Under the pieces are notes generated by a model that worked only from the letters and a program-made list of their open reading frames with translations, had not been told where the DNA came from and searched no databases. A program made the position numbers and the translations under genes. Shown here piece after piece: positions 23,825-30,356 of a DNA stretch of 30,356 nucleotides; the stretch's first letter is position 1; each line of letters opens with the position of its first letter. Where the stretch lies: positions 11,765 to 42,120 of the forward strand of contig DHSB01000215.1 of assembly GCA_002408385.1 (NCBI GenBank), in the 5' to 3' direction. Source of the DNA: Myxococcales bacterium UBA5297. GTDB lineage: Bacteria > Myxococcota > Myxococcia > Myxococcales > UBA5297.

Positions 23825-24382
23825 ATGAATCGAGACGAGGCCCTTCAGCTCCTGCGCAGCCGGCTCGGCGACTCGGCGACGACCGCCCACTGTCTTGCCT
23901 GCGAGGCCTGCATGCGAAAGCTTGCCGGCCGCTTGGGCGGCGATCCGGACGAGTGGGGGCTCGCGGGCTTGGTGCACGACCTCGACCTCGATGTCTGCGC
24001 CAACGACATGGAGCGCCACACGCTGGTCGCCGCGCAGGTGCTCGAGGAGAAGGGCGCGCCGGCGAGCATCATCCGCGCGGTGCTCGGGCACAACGACAAG
24101 GCCGAGCGCACGGCACCGATGGAGAAGGCGCTCTGGGTCGTCGATCCGACCACCGGCTTCATCACCGCTGCGGCGCTCATCCGGCCGTCGAAGAGCACCA
24201 GCGATTTGGAGGTCGGCAGCATCAAGAAGCGCATGAAGGACAAGCGCTTCGCGGCGGCGGTCAACCGCGACCAGATCAAGGCCTGTCAGGCCGAGCTGGG
24301 CATCGAGCTCGAGGAGTTCCTCGGCATCTGCCTGCAGGCGATGGACGAGATCCGGGGCGAGCTCGGGCTCGCGGGCGCGTAG
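23825..24382 (+). CDS. HD-domain (HDIG-type) predicted phosphohydrolase
   Basis: The 185-residue product fits the short HDIG hydrolase family (COG2316-type). The helical metal-binding core shows TAHCLACEACM with His22, GLAGLVHDLDLD with His51-Asp52, MERHTLVAA with His65 and AVLGHND. The downstream ALWVVDPTTGFITAAALIRP, the KSTSDLEVGSIKKRMKDKRFA stretch and the VNRDQI ... LEEFLGICLQAM tail are typical of this group. HD proteins bind divalent metal and hydrolyse phosphoester bonds, commonly of nucleotides; the substrate of this family is not established as far as I know. It is cytoplasmic. ATG at 23825 follows GAGGAA with 8-nt spacing. Confidence 0.88.
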   Translation: MNRDEALQLLRSRLGDSATTAHCLACEACMRKLAGRLGGDPDEWGLAGLVHDLDLDVCANDMERHTLVAAQVLEEKGAPASIIRAVLGHNDKAERTAPMEKALWVVDPTTGFITAAALIRPSKSTSDLEVGSIKKRMKDKRFAAAVNRDQIKACQAELGIELEEFLGICLQAMDEIRGELGLAGA

Positions 24383-24802
24383 ACCGGGCGGCGGGCGGCC
24401 AGGCGACGAAAGAACCTCGAGAGGTGTCGAGAAAGCTCCCGCCCGTTCGCCCCGAGCGTAGGCCGAGCTTGCGAGGCCGCAAGAGGGACCTTCGACTCCG
24501 CTCCCGCCGCTCGCGCGTCGGGGGTGAGCGGAAGCGGACGGAGTCGAAGACGGATTTCTCGACGGCTCTTCAGGGCACTCGCCGGAGAACGCCGTTTTCG
24601 GCCATGACTCGGTCGATCGCGTGGGCGGCGTGGCGAGGAAGCGTCGGGGAATCGATGGCTCCGGACGCGATCAGGCGAGTCGCGGCCGAAAGTCGCGTTC
24701 CCCCGCGGTGCGGACGCGATTCTTCTTCGAAACCCTCGTTCCCCCGTCGCGCGGACGCGAGTTTTGACAAACAGTCGCACTCCCGCCGATTGAACGTTTC
24801 GT
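24383..24802. other. Spacer between convergent HD and propeller-lipoprotein genes
   Basis: This 420-bp gap holds the third copy of the 23-nt motif (24415-24437). An inverted repeat of CTTCGACTCCG (24490-24500) and CGGAGTCGAAG (24539-24549) follows. GCGTTCCCCCGCGGTGCGGA (from 24695) is echoed from 24735 by a similar GTTCCCCCGTCGCGCGGACG block. A 17-bp palindrome at 24790-24806 ends it. No gene is evident. Confidence 0.5.
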
Positions 24803-24806
24803 TCAA
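24790..24806. other. 17-bp palindrome overlapping the stop codon of the propeller lipoprotein
   Basis: TTGAACGTTTCGTTCAA is a symmetric 7+3+7 inverted repeat, the size and shape of many TetR-type operators. It overlaps the TGA of the minus-strand gene (24803-24805). Its position at a gene end rather than at a promoter argues against simple repression; it could be a hairpin (7 bp, 3-nt loop). Confidence 0.4.
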
Positions 24807-26329
24807 GGACCGGCCGAGGTCCGGCAGCGATAGGCGTAGCGCAGCTTGCCGGTGTAGTCCGGGCCGCTCATCGGGCCCTGCTCGTAGTAGGAGACGTGCA
24901 GGCCGTCCGGCTCGGCGAGCAGCGCGGTCTCGTAGCCCCCGTTGCCGCTGCGGTCGATGACCGTCACCTCCCAGCCTCCAGCCTCCTTCCGGAAGGCGTG
25001 GTTGAGCCACCCGGTGCCGTTGTCCTGGAACAGCAGGTGGACGCCTCCCTCCGCGTCGATCGAAAGGGCCTCGGCGCCCGCGACCACCGCCGTCTCGCCG
25101 GGCGAAGGCGGGATGGTTTCGACGGTCCAGGCTCCGCCCCCGGCCGGCAGGAAGCCGTAGCGCAGGTCGCTCGACGAGGAATCGAGCCAGCTCCAGAAGG
25201 CGATGTGGACCCCGCGCGCGTCGGCCTCCATGACCGCGCTCATGCCCATCGCCTGCAGCAGGCCTTCGCCGGGCACGGCGATGAGCTCTTCGTGGACCGT
25301 CCAGTCGCCCTGCGGCGGGCGGGTCGCGTAGTGCAGCTCTCCGCCGCGGTAGTACTCGAAGGCCGCGTGCAGCGTGCCGTCCGGGCCGACCGCGAAGGCC
25401 GGGACGCCCGCGGTGACGCGGGTGCTGCCGCCGAGCCGGTCGCCGGCGAAGACCGGGTAGATGTCCCAGGTCTCGGGCCCGAGCCTGGCGGCGTGACGGT
25501 AGTCGGCCCCGTCGTAGTACCAGTAGGTGAAGAAGACGTGGACCCCGCCCGAAGGGTCGAGCCGCAGGACCGCGCCGCCGCCGTTGACGTAGCAGGGTTC
25601 GCCCGCGTCGATGACGAGCTCGCGGCTCCACTCGCCGCCTGCCGGCTTCTGCGCGTACCAGAGGTCGGTTTCCCAGAGCGTGCCGCTGATATGGACCCAC
25701 CGGTAGTAGGCGACGTGGAGCGTCCCGGAGGCGTCGATGGCGATGGTCGAGTCGGTCGCGTCGGCGTCGGCGTCGATGTGCTCGAGCGAGGTGGCGAAGG
25801 TCTCGCCGCGCGGAATCACCGCGTGCTTGAGCCCGAGGTTGGCGTCGGCGTAGACGACGTGGAGCGCGCCCTGCGGGTCCCTCGCCATCGAGCTGTGCCG
25901 GCCCACGTTGGCGCCGCGATCGACGTACTTGAGAGCCCACTTCTCGTCGGCGCAGCCGCAGGCATTTGCCCCACTCACCCCGCAGGTGTGGGCGAAGTCG
26001 CAGGCGCAGGAGACGACCCCGTCGCACCCGTCGGGCAGCTCGCCGCAGGCCCCCGGCGCAAGCTCGCAGGTCAGGGGCACGCAGGCGTCGATGCCCGCGT
26101 CCTCTCCGGCGTCGGCGAGCGAGGCGTCCGGCAGCCCGGCGTCTGCTGTGCCCGCGTCGAGCGCGCCGGCGTCCGGCGTGCCCGCGTCGAGCTCTTCCCC
26201 GGCATCGCTCTTGGCCTCGGGCCCCGCGTCGGAGCCCTTGTCGATGAACTGAGGGCATCCCAACAGGCAGAGGGCGACGGGGACCATCGCCAAGGAAAGC
26301 GCGGAGAGAGGGTCGGGGCGCCTGTGCAC
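24803..26329 (-). CDS. DAG-linker lipoprotein with sialidase-like beta-propeller
   Basis: The start is GTG at 26329, with GGAGGA 7 nt upstream. The 508-residue product begins with a lipoprotein signal (SLAMVPVALCLLGC). A low-complexity linker of about ten DAG/DAGxx units follows (residues about 32-80). A cysteine-rich stretch then resembles the CxPxTC ... CG ... DGC ... CxC spacer often found in myxobacterial lipoproteins. Residues 130-500 form a repeating pattern of about 55-65 residues (DPQGALHVVYADAN, DASGTLHVAYYRWV, DPSGGVHVFFTYWY, GPDGTLHAAFEYYR, EADARGVHIAFWSW, DAEGGVHLLFQDNG), each a blade-like unit with a D-x-x-G-x-x-H/HV motif. This suggests a six-bladed BNR/sialidase-like propeller. 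It is not certain to be an enzyme, since no catalytic set was identified. It diverges from folD. Confidence 0.85.
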   Translation of the reverse strand: MHRRPDPLSALSLAMVPVALCLLGCPQFIDKGSDAGPEAKSDAGEELDAGTPDAGALDAGTADAGLPDASLADAGEDAGIDACVPLTCELAPGACGELPDGCDGVVSCACDFAHTCGVSGANACGCADEKWALKYVDRGANVGRHSSMARDPQGALHVVYADANLGLKHAVIPRGETFATSLEHIDADADATDSTIAIDASGTLHVAYYRWVHISGTLWETDLWYAQKPAGGEWSRELVIDAGEPCYVNGGGAVLRLDPSGGVHVFFTYWYYDGADYRHAARLGPETWDIYPVFAGDRLGGSTRVTAGVPAFAVGPDGTLHAAFEYYRGGELHYATRPPQGDWTVHEELIAVPGEGLLQAMGMSAVMEADARGVHIAFWSWLDSSSSDLRYGFLPAGGGAWTVETIPPSPGETAVVAGAEALSIDAEGGVHLLFQDNGTGWLNHAFRKEAGGWEVTVIDRSGNGGYETALLAEPDGLHVSYYEQGPMSGPDYTGKLRYAYRCRTSAGP

Positions 26330-26397
26330 GGTGGGCTCCTCCGCGAGCGGCCCACGCTGTCGCGCGGCCGTTCGTCAGGGTGTGGCCTGCCCGAAGG

Positions 26398-26428
26398 TTG
26401 CGGTGGCCAGGCCGCCCGCGAGTATAGC
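26398..26428 (+). promoter_or_regulatory. Possible promoter of folD
   Basis: TTGCGG (26398-26403) and TATAGC (26423-26428) are 19 nt apart; one base earlier, GTATAG gives an 18-nt spacer. They lie about 85 nt upstream of folD, in the gap shared with the divergent lipoprotein gene. The spacer is longer than the ideal 17. Confidence 0.35.
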
Positions 26429-26512
26429 GTCCGGGACGATTGAGGCTTGCCAGTCGGCGCGCGGGAAAGGAAAGTGGCCGCCTGCAAGTCGCTCAAGCGA
26501 GGGGTCGAGCTC

Positions 26513-27364
26513 ATGGCGAAGATCATCGATGGCAAGGCAGTCGCCGCTCAGGTACGGGCCGAAGTGGCCGAGGGCGTCCGGAAGCTGCAACGGGAGAAGG
26601 GAATCACGCCCGGGCTCGCGGTCGTGCGGGTCGGGGAGGACGCGGCCTCGCAGGTCTACGTGAAGAACAAGATCAAGGGCTGCGCCGAGGTCGGCATCCA
26701 CTCCGTGGAGCGCCACCTGCCAGTCGACTCGACGCAGGCCGAGGTCATCGCCCAGATCGAGGCGCTCAACCGCGACCCGGCGGTGCACGGCATCCTCGTG
26801 CAGCTTCCGCTGCCCAAGCACCTCAACGCCGACGAGGTGGTCCTCGCGGTCGATCCGGCCAAGGACGCCGACGGCTTGCACCCGATGAACTCGGGAAACC
26901 TGCTGCTCGGCCGCCCGGCGCCGCGCGCCTGCACCCCGCACGGCGTGATGCGCCTGCTCGACGAGGCGGGCTTCGAGCTGCGCGGCAAGCGCGCCGTGGT
27001 GGTCGGGCGCTCGAACATCGTCGGCAAACCGATGGCGCTGATGCTGCTGGCCCGGGACGCGACCGTCACCCTCTGCCACTCGAAGACGCCCGATCTGCCC
27101 GGCGTGGTGCGGCAGGCCGACCTCGTGGTCGCCGCGGTGGGGCGCGCCGAGCTGGTCAAGGGCGACTGGATCAAGGAGGGCGCCGTCGTCATCGACGTGG
27201 GGACGAACCGCTCGGAGCAGGGCACGCTGGTCGGCGACGTCGAGTTCGCCGAGGCCGAGAAGCGCGCCTCGGCGATCACCCCGGTGCCCGGCGGCGTCGG
27301 CCCGATGACGGTGGCGATGCTGCTGGCGAACACGCTGGAGGCGGCACGGCGGCTGGCGGGTTGA
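26513..27364 (+). CDS. folD: Bifunctional 5,10-methylene-THF dehydrogenase / methenyl-THF cyclohydrolase
   Basis: FolD interconverts 5,10-methylene-, 5,10-methenyl- and 10-formyl-tetrahydrofolate, feeding purine and fMet-tRNA synthesis. The 283-residue length is typical. [11 protein letters not shown] is the usual start. The signature YVKNKIKGC puts Tyr49 and Lys53 in the active site, followed by [41 protein letters not shown] (NADP-binding loop) and [19 protein letters not shown] at 26513 has GAGGGG about 8 nt upstream; the frame stays open upstream but without homology. It is 98 nt ahead of the transglycosylase gene, which has its own promoter candidate. Confidence 0.97.
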   Translation: MAKIIDGKAVAAQVRAEVAEGVRKLQREKGITPGLAVVRVGEDAASQVYVKNKIKGCAEVGIHSVERHLPVDSTQAEVIAQIEALNRDPAVHGILVQLPLPKHLNADEVVLAVDPAKDADGLHPMNSGNLLLGRPAPRACTPHGVMRLLDEAGFELRGKRAVVVGRSNIVGKPMALMLLARDATVTLCHSKTPDLPGVVRQADLVVAAVGRAELVKGDWIKEGAVVIDVGTNRSEQGTLVGDVEFAEAEKRASAITPVPGGVGPMTVAMLLANTLEAARRLAG

Positions 27365-27425
27365 GGCGAGCCGGCCGAGCGTGCCTCTGGCCCGCTCGGC
27401 GCTGCGGCGGGCGGGCGCGGTTCTC

Positions 27426-27455
27426 TTGGCCGTCGGCGCGCTCGCCCCTTACTAT
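27426..27455 (+). promoter_or_regulatory. Probable promoter giving a leaderless transglycosylase mRNA
   Basis: TTGGCC (27426-27431) and TACTAT (27450-27455) are separated by 18 nt. The expected start of transcription, about 7 nt after the -10, is at or next to the GTG at 27463. No Shine-Dalgarno sequence precedes that GTG. Confidence 0.45.
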
Positions 27456-27462
27456 CCGGCGC

Positions 27463-28134
27463 GTGGCCCGCCGACCAAAACGCTCCCGGCTCCGAATCTT
27501 GCTGCGCTTGGTGGCGCTCGGCTGTGCGCCGCTGTGCGCCGTCAACCTCGCCGTCGCCGCCTGCGGGCGCACCGCGGTCTTCCCGCTCTCGCCCTACTTC
27601 CTCGAACAGAAGCTCGAGGCGCTGGGGGCCTTCGCGCGCCACCTGCCCAAGTGCCTGCTGAAGGGGCACGAAGAGCTCGAGCCGCTCATCGCCGCGGCCG
27701 AGAAGCGCCACCAGCTCCCCGAAGGCCTGCTCGCCGCGCTGGTCGAGGTCGAGTCGGGCACCCGCGTCCACCGCATTTCGCGCGCGGGGGCGATGGGGCC
27801 GGGGCAGTTGCTGCCGGGGACCGCCGCGCAGCTCGGCGTCTCCGATCCGTTCGAGCCGGCGAGCGCCATCGACGCGAGCGCGCGCTACCTCGCCCGGCAG
27901 CTTGCGCGCTTCAAGGACGTCGAGCTCGCGCTGGCCGCCTACAACGCCGGGCCGGGAAACGTGAAGGGGAGGGTGCCGCGCAACGGCGAGACCGAGTTCT
28001 ACGTCCCCAAGGTCCTCGCCGAGCTCGAGCGGCGCGCGCCCAAGCCCGCCGCGCCCAAGCCCGGCGACAAGCCTACAGCTCGAGCCGGTAGCCGAGCGCT
28101 CCCGACAGACCGCCGAGCTGGCCCTTCACGTTGA
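27463..28134 (+). CDS. Lytic transglycosylase (SLT domain)
   Basis: The product (223 residues from GTG 27463) begins with VARRPKRSRLRILLRLVALG, a basic N-terminus and hydrophobic signal or anchor, so the enzyme is exported. The SLT/GEWL-type domain follows at about 70-200: LPEGLLAALVEVESG with catalytic Glu97, SRAGAMGPGQLLPGTAAQLG (the family GAMGLMQLMP block) and ALAAYNAGPGNV. Lytic transglycosylases cleave the MurNAc-GlcNAc bond of peptidoglycan to give 1,6-anhydroMurNAc ends. The start is placed at GTG because a promoter ends 7 nt before it and no other start gives a complete signal. The last 62 nt overlap the 3' end of the opposite-strand gene (28073-29428), so the tail after KPGDK is antisense to that gene. 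Confidence 0.9.
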   Translation: MARRPKRSRLRILLRLVALGCAPLCAVNLAVAACGRTAVFPLSPYFLEQKLEALGAFARHLPKCLLKGHEELEPLIAAAEKRHQLPEGLLAALVEVESGTRVHRISRAGAMGPGQLLPGTAAQLGVSDPFEPASAIDASARYLARQLARFKDVELALAAYNAGPGNVKGRVPRNGETEFYVPKVLAELERRAPKPAAPKPGDKPTARAGSRALPTDRRAGPSR

Positions 28135-29428
28135 TGCGCGGGTCCTGGTGGTCGAGCTTGATGTGGGTCATGCGCAGCTCGAGCACCGCGGCCCCGGGGC
28201 CGAGCGGCAGGCCCGCACCGGCGTACAGGCCGAGGTCGAGCAGCTTCTCGGAGAAGCTCTCGGTCACGCCGGCCGCGTCGACCTCGGCGCTCACCAGCGC
28301 GAGGCCGGCCATGCCGCCGGCCGAGACGTCGATGGGGCCGAGGACCCAATTCATGCCGGCGCGCGCGACGATAGGGATGATGGTGAACGAGAAGCTCGCT
28401 TGGCGGCTGCCGGCCAACTCGGTGACCTGCTCGGCGCCGGCCGGGCTGAAGCCGCCGAGGACGCCGAGGCGCAGGTTGGAGAGCGCGTAGGCGAGCGCCA
28501 GCTCGAACTGCGGGCTCGCCACCGCGCCGAAGTTGGTCAGCCCGCCGGCGAAGGCCGAGAGGTCGAGGCCGAGCCGCTCACCGCGGCCCGACAGGCCGCT
28601 GCCCTTGACGATGACGAGCCCCTCGCCGTCGAGCGGCCTGCCGCGCGCCTCGGCGCGCACCCGCACCTCGCCGCTGTGGTCGGCGTCGGGCAGGTAGCGC
28701 ACGAGGTAGCCGCCGAGGATCTCCTCGGGCTCGGAGAGCGTGCCGCCGTCGGCCTTCAGCTCGACCCCCGAGAGCGGCATCGGCTGGTCGTCGCTGTCGA
28801 GGACGCGGAACTTGAGCAGCGCGGTCTGCCCGGCGCGCACCTCGACCTGCTCCTTGAAGAAGACGCGCGCGGGCCGCGCCTCGGGCCGGTCCCCGCCCGC
28901 GGGGGCGACCAGCGAGACGATCGGCGTCGGGGCCGAGCCCGCGAAGCCGATGGTGAGCTCGCCGATGACCGGCTTGGGGCCTTCGCGCACCTCGGCGCGG
29001 ATCTTGGCCGACCCTCCGGGCTCGGCATTGGAAGGCGCAGCGTAGGTCGCAAGGTACTGGCCCGGGTTCATCGCCACCGGCGCGGTGATGGTGCCGCGGT
29101 CGGCCGTCAGCTTGAAGCGGGCCGAATAGGGCTGGCTGAGCTGGTCGAGGATCTTGACGTGGATGGTCGTGCTCTCGCCCGGCTTGAGCGGCACGACCGG
29201 GCCGCGCAGGGCGACTTGGGTCGCTTGGGGCTTCTCGCGCGGGAGCTCGACCGCCGGCTTCTTCTTCTTCTTGGGTTTCTGGGCCCGCTTGCCGGGCGTC
29301 TTGGCCTCTTCCGGCTTCTTCGGCTCGGGCTTGGCAGGGACGAGCGGGACGATGATCTGGGCGAGGGCGGGCTGTGCCACGAAGGCGAGGCAGAGGGCCG
29401 CCAGGATTGGGAGCTTTGCGGTCTTCAC
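28073..29428 (-). CDS. Exported Ig-like plus beta-barrel-like envelope protein, unrecognised
   Basis: GTG at 29428 is chosen because it puts a compact signal peptide (VKTAKLPILAALCLAFVAQP, cleavage after ALA) at the N-terminus and a -10-like TAAAGT lies just upstream; an upstream in-frame start would add 27 residues with no signal-like character. The product (451 residues) has a Pro/Lys/Glu-rich linker (about 30-65) that may span the periplasm or bind peptidoglycan. Two Ig/invasin-like beta domains follow (about 75-165 with KPGESTTIHVKILDQLSQPY, and 185-280 with VEVRAGQTALLKFRVLDSDD). The last part (290-451) has alternating hydrophobic strands (LGLDLSAFAGGLTNFG, ASFSFTIIPIVARAGM, VLELRMTHIKLDH) ending YRLEL, suggestive of an outer-membrane beta-barrel. 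No family was identified. Its 3' end overlaps the transglycosylase gene by 62 nt. Confidence 0.75.
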   Translation of the reverse strand: MKTAKLPILAALCLAFVAQPALAQIIVPLVPAKPEPKKPEEAKTPGKRAQKPKKKKKPAVELPREKPQATQVALRGPVVPLKPGESTTIHVKILDQLSQPYSARFKLTADRGTITAPVAMNPGQYLATYAAPSNAEPGGSAKIRAEVREGPKPVIGELTIGFAGSAPTPIVSLVAPAGGDRPEARPARVFFKEQVEVRAGQTALLKFRVLDSDDQPMPLSGVELKADGGTLSEPEEILGGYLVRYLPDADHSGEVRVRAEARGRPLDGEGLVIVKGSGLSGRGERLGLDLSAFAGGLTNFGAVASPQFELALAYALSNLRLGVLGGFSPAGAEQVTELAGSRQASFSFTIIPIVARAGMNWVLGPIDVSAGGMAGLALVSAEVDAAGVTESFSEKLLDLGLYAGAGLPLGPGAAVLELRMTHIKLDHQDPRINVKGQLGGLSGALGYRLEL

Positions 29429-29436
29429 AGCCGCAG

Positions 29437-29463
29437 ACTTTACCACACCGGCTTGCTGGGCAA
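29437..29463 (-). promoter_or_regulatory. Possible promoter of the exported beta-barrel-like gene
   Basis: On the minus strand TTGCCC (29463-29458) precedes TAAAGT (29442-29437) by 15 nt. The -10 is 8 nt from the GTG start at 29428, so this transcript too would be leaderless. The short spacer lowers confidence. Confidence 0.35.
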
Positions 29464-29556
29464 CCCTTTGTGCCCTTGTCGAGGCGCGAGATGAAGCCGC
29501 GGTGGGCATTCGTCGTCTGCTAGACTGCCGAGCCGTTTCGCGAACCGGAGACCACC

Positions 29557-30186
29557 ATGCTCATCAAGCTCGCTCTTGTCGGCCTCGTCGGCCTGACCGC
29601 CACGGCCGAAGGGTCCAAGTGGGAAGAGGCGGCCCGAACCGCCGGGGTCACCGTCTACGCTCGCGACCGGGCGAGCTCCGAGGTCAAGGAGATCAAGGCG
29701 GTCGGGGAGATCGCGGCACCGCCGCCGGTCGTGCTTCGGGTGCTCGCCGACTACGAGCGCTACAAGGAGATCATGCCGTACACCGACGTGAGCACGGTCG
29801 TCGCCACCGAGAAGGACGGCAAGGTGGTGCACTTCTACACCGTGGTCAACGCGCCGCTGGTCTCCAAGCGCGACTACACGCTGCACATCGAGGAGGTGAG
29901 CGACTGGCGTGAGGGCAAGGGCTACCTCAAGACGCAATGGCGCCCCTCGGAGAAGGGCCCGGGGCCCAAGGACGGCTACGTCCGGGTCGAGATCAACGAG
30001 GGCTCCTGGACGCTCGAGCCGATGGACGGAGGGGCGAGGACCCGCGCGACCTACCTGCTCTACACCAACCCCGGCGGCTCGCTGCCGACCTGGGTCATCA
30101 ACAAGGCCAACCGCTCGGCCATCCCGGACATCTTCGAGGCGCTGCGCAAGTACTCGAAAGAGCCGAAGTACGCCGACAAGAAGTAG
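29557..30186 (+). CDS. START/SRPBCC-domain exported protein
   Basis: ATG at 29557 has GGAG 6 nt upstream. A -10-like TAGACT is at 29521-29526. The product (209 residues) begins with a short signal peptide (MLIKLALVGLVGLTATAEG). The rest is a START-like lipid-binding fold: GVTVYARDRASSEVKEIKAV, ADYERYKEIMPYTDVSTVV, VVHFYTVVNAPLVSKRDYTL (the strand pair of the cavity), RVEINEGSWTLEPM and the final helix with PTWVINKANRSAIPDIFEALRKY. START domains bind hydrophobic ligands such as lipids or sterols; the ligand here is unknown. The next gene starts 12 nt after its stop, so they may be co-transcribed. The export signal, rather than a cytoplasmic location, is the notable point. Confidence 0.88.
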   Translation: MLIKLALVGLVGLTATAEGSKWEEAARTAGVTVYARDRASSEVKEIKAVGEIAAPPPVVLRVLADYERYKEIMPYTDVSTVVATEKDGKVVHFYTVVNAPLVSKRDYTLHIEEVSDWREGKGYLKTQWRPSEKGPGPKDGYVRVEINEGSWTLEPMDGGARTRATYLLYTNPGGSLPTWVINKANRSAIPDIFEALRKYSKEPKYADKK

Positions 30187-30198
30187 GCGGCCCCGTCG

Positions 30199-30356
30199 AT
30201 GAGCGACCGCGAGCCGACCCCGGCGGCCCTCAGCTTGCGCTCGGGCGCAGCGCTGGCCCTCGCCGCCCTGGCCGGCGGTGCGATAGCGGCGGGCGCGATA
30301 GCAGCGTGGCGGCGGGCCGGACCATCGGCCGTCGGGCCGCCTCCCGCGGCGAGGGC
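30199..30356 (+). CDS. Start of a small membrane protein, cut by the window edge
   Basis: An open frame starts with ATG at 30199, 12 nt after the START-domain gene, and runs to the edge (52 codons plus two bases). It reads MSDREPTPAALSLRSGAALA, then a hydrophobic Ala/Gly/Leu stretch ending in WRRAG: one probable membrane segment (about residues 15-38) with the positive side at its end. No good ribosome binding site is seen, so coupling to the upstream stop is possible. The rest is outside the window. Confidence 0.5.
   Translation, partial: MSDREPTPAALSLRSGAALALAALAGGAIAAGAIAAWRRAGPSAVGPPPAAR

Overview
The window is GC-rich bacterial chromosome and most likely comes from an uncultured member of the Myxococcota. 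The signs are a C-terminal MYXO-CTERM-like sorting tail (gene at 19323-21164), lipoproteins with Asp-Ala-Gly repeat linkers behind the lipobox (6573-7820 and 24803-26329), a DUF6178-like gene, many GTG and TTG starts, and long spacers full of palindromic repeats. No tRNA, rRNA, CRISPR array, complete insertion sequence or prophage was seen.

Layout. 1-4.4 kb: a cysteine-rich EGF-like repeat lipoprotein (minus strand, cut by the window edge), a three-LysM GH19 glycosidase with a strong terminator behind it, and an unrecognised lipoprotein. 4.8-8.3 kb: glmM, then an orphan lipoprotein followed closely by a small orphan protein. 8.9-14.7 kb: a housekeeping block with an alpha/beta hydrolase and pdxJ (19-nt gap), then nnrE-nnrD fusion and tsaE (4-nt overlap) and a DUF6178-like protein. 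14.8-16.1 kb: an Rpn/PD-(D/E)XK nuclease-like gene between two nearly identical 38-bp direct repeats. 16.3-18.7 kb: a two-gene glycan unit, O-antigen ligase/polymerase-like plus a GT4 glycosyltransferase, ending at a clear terminator. 19.3-21.2 kb: a large exported GH123/DUF4091-like protein. 21.5-24.4 kb: a 63-residue zinc ribbon, an HtrA/DegP protease and an HD-domain protein. 24.8-30.4 kb: a sialidase-like propeller lipoprotein divergent from folD, a lytic transglycosylase, a large exported protein on the opposite strand whose 3' end overlaps it, a START-domain protein and the start of a further membrane protein.

How the genes relate. Many products concern the cell envelope: GlmM supplies the UDP-GlcNAc route, the LysM-GH19 and SLT proteins cut glycans, the ligase/GT pair builds surface polysaccharide, HtrA handles periplasmic protein quality, and several lipoproteins and exported proteins sit outside. 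PdxJ, NnrE/NnrD, TsaE and FolD are core cofactor and tRNA-modification enzymes.

The least ordinary part is the spacers. They hold at least two families of dispersed imperfect palindromes (family I at 14.84, 15.95, 18.86, 19.1 and 23.5 kb; family II at 6.25, 16.03 and 21.2 kb), a 23-nt motif found three times, and degenerate heptanucleotide repeats. Several genes have -10-like hexamers of the form TAnnnT, and three of these lie so close to the start codon that leaderless transcripts are likely. I did not find an obviously new multi-gene system. The best candidates for follow-up are the repeat-bracketed Rpn-like gene and the repeat families.
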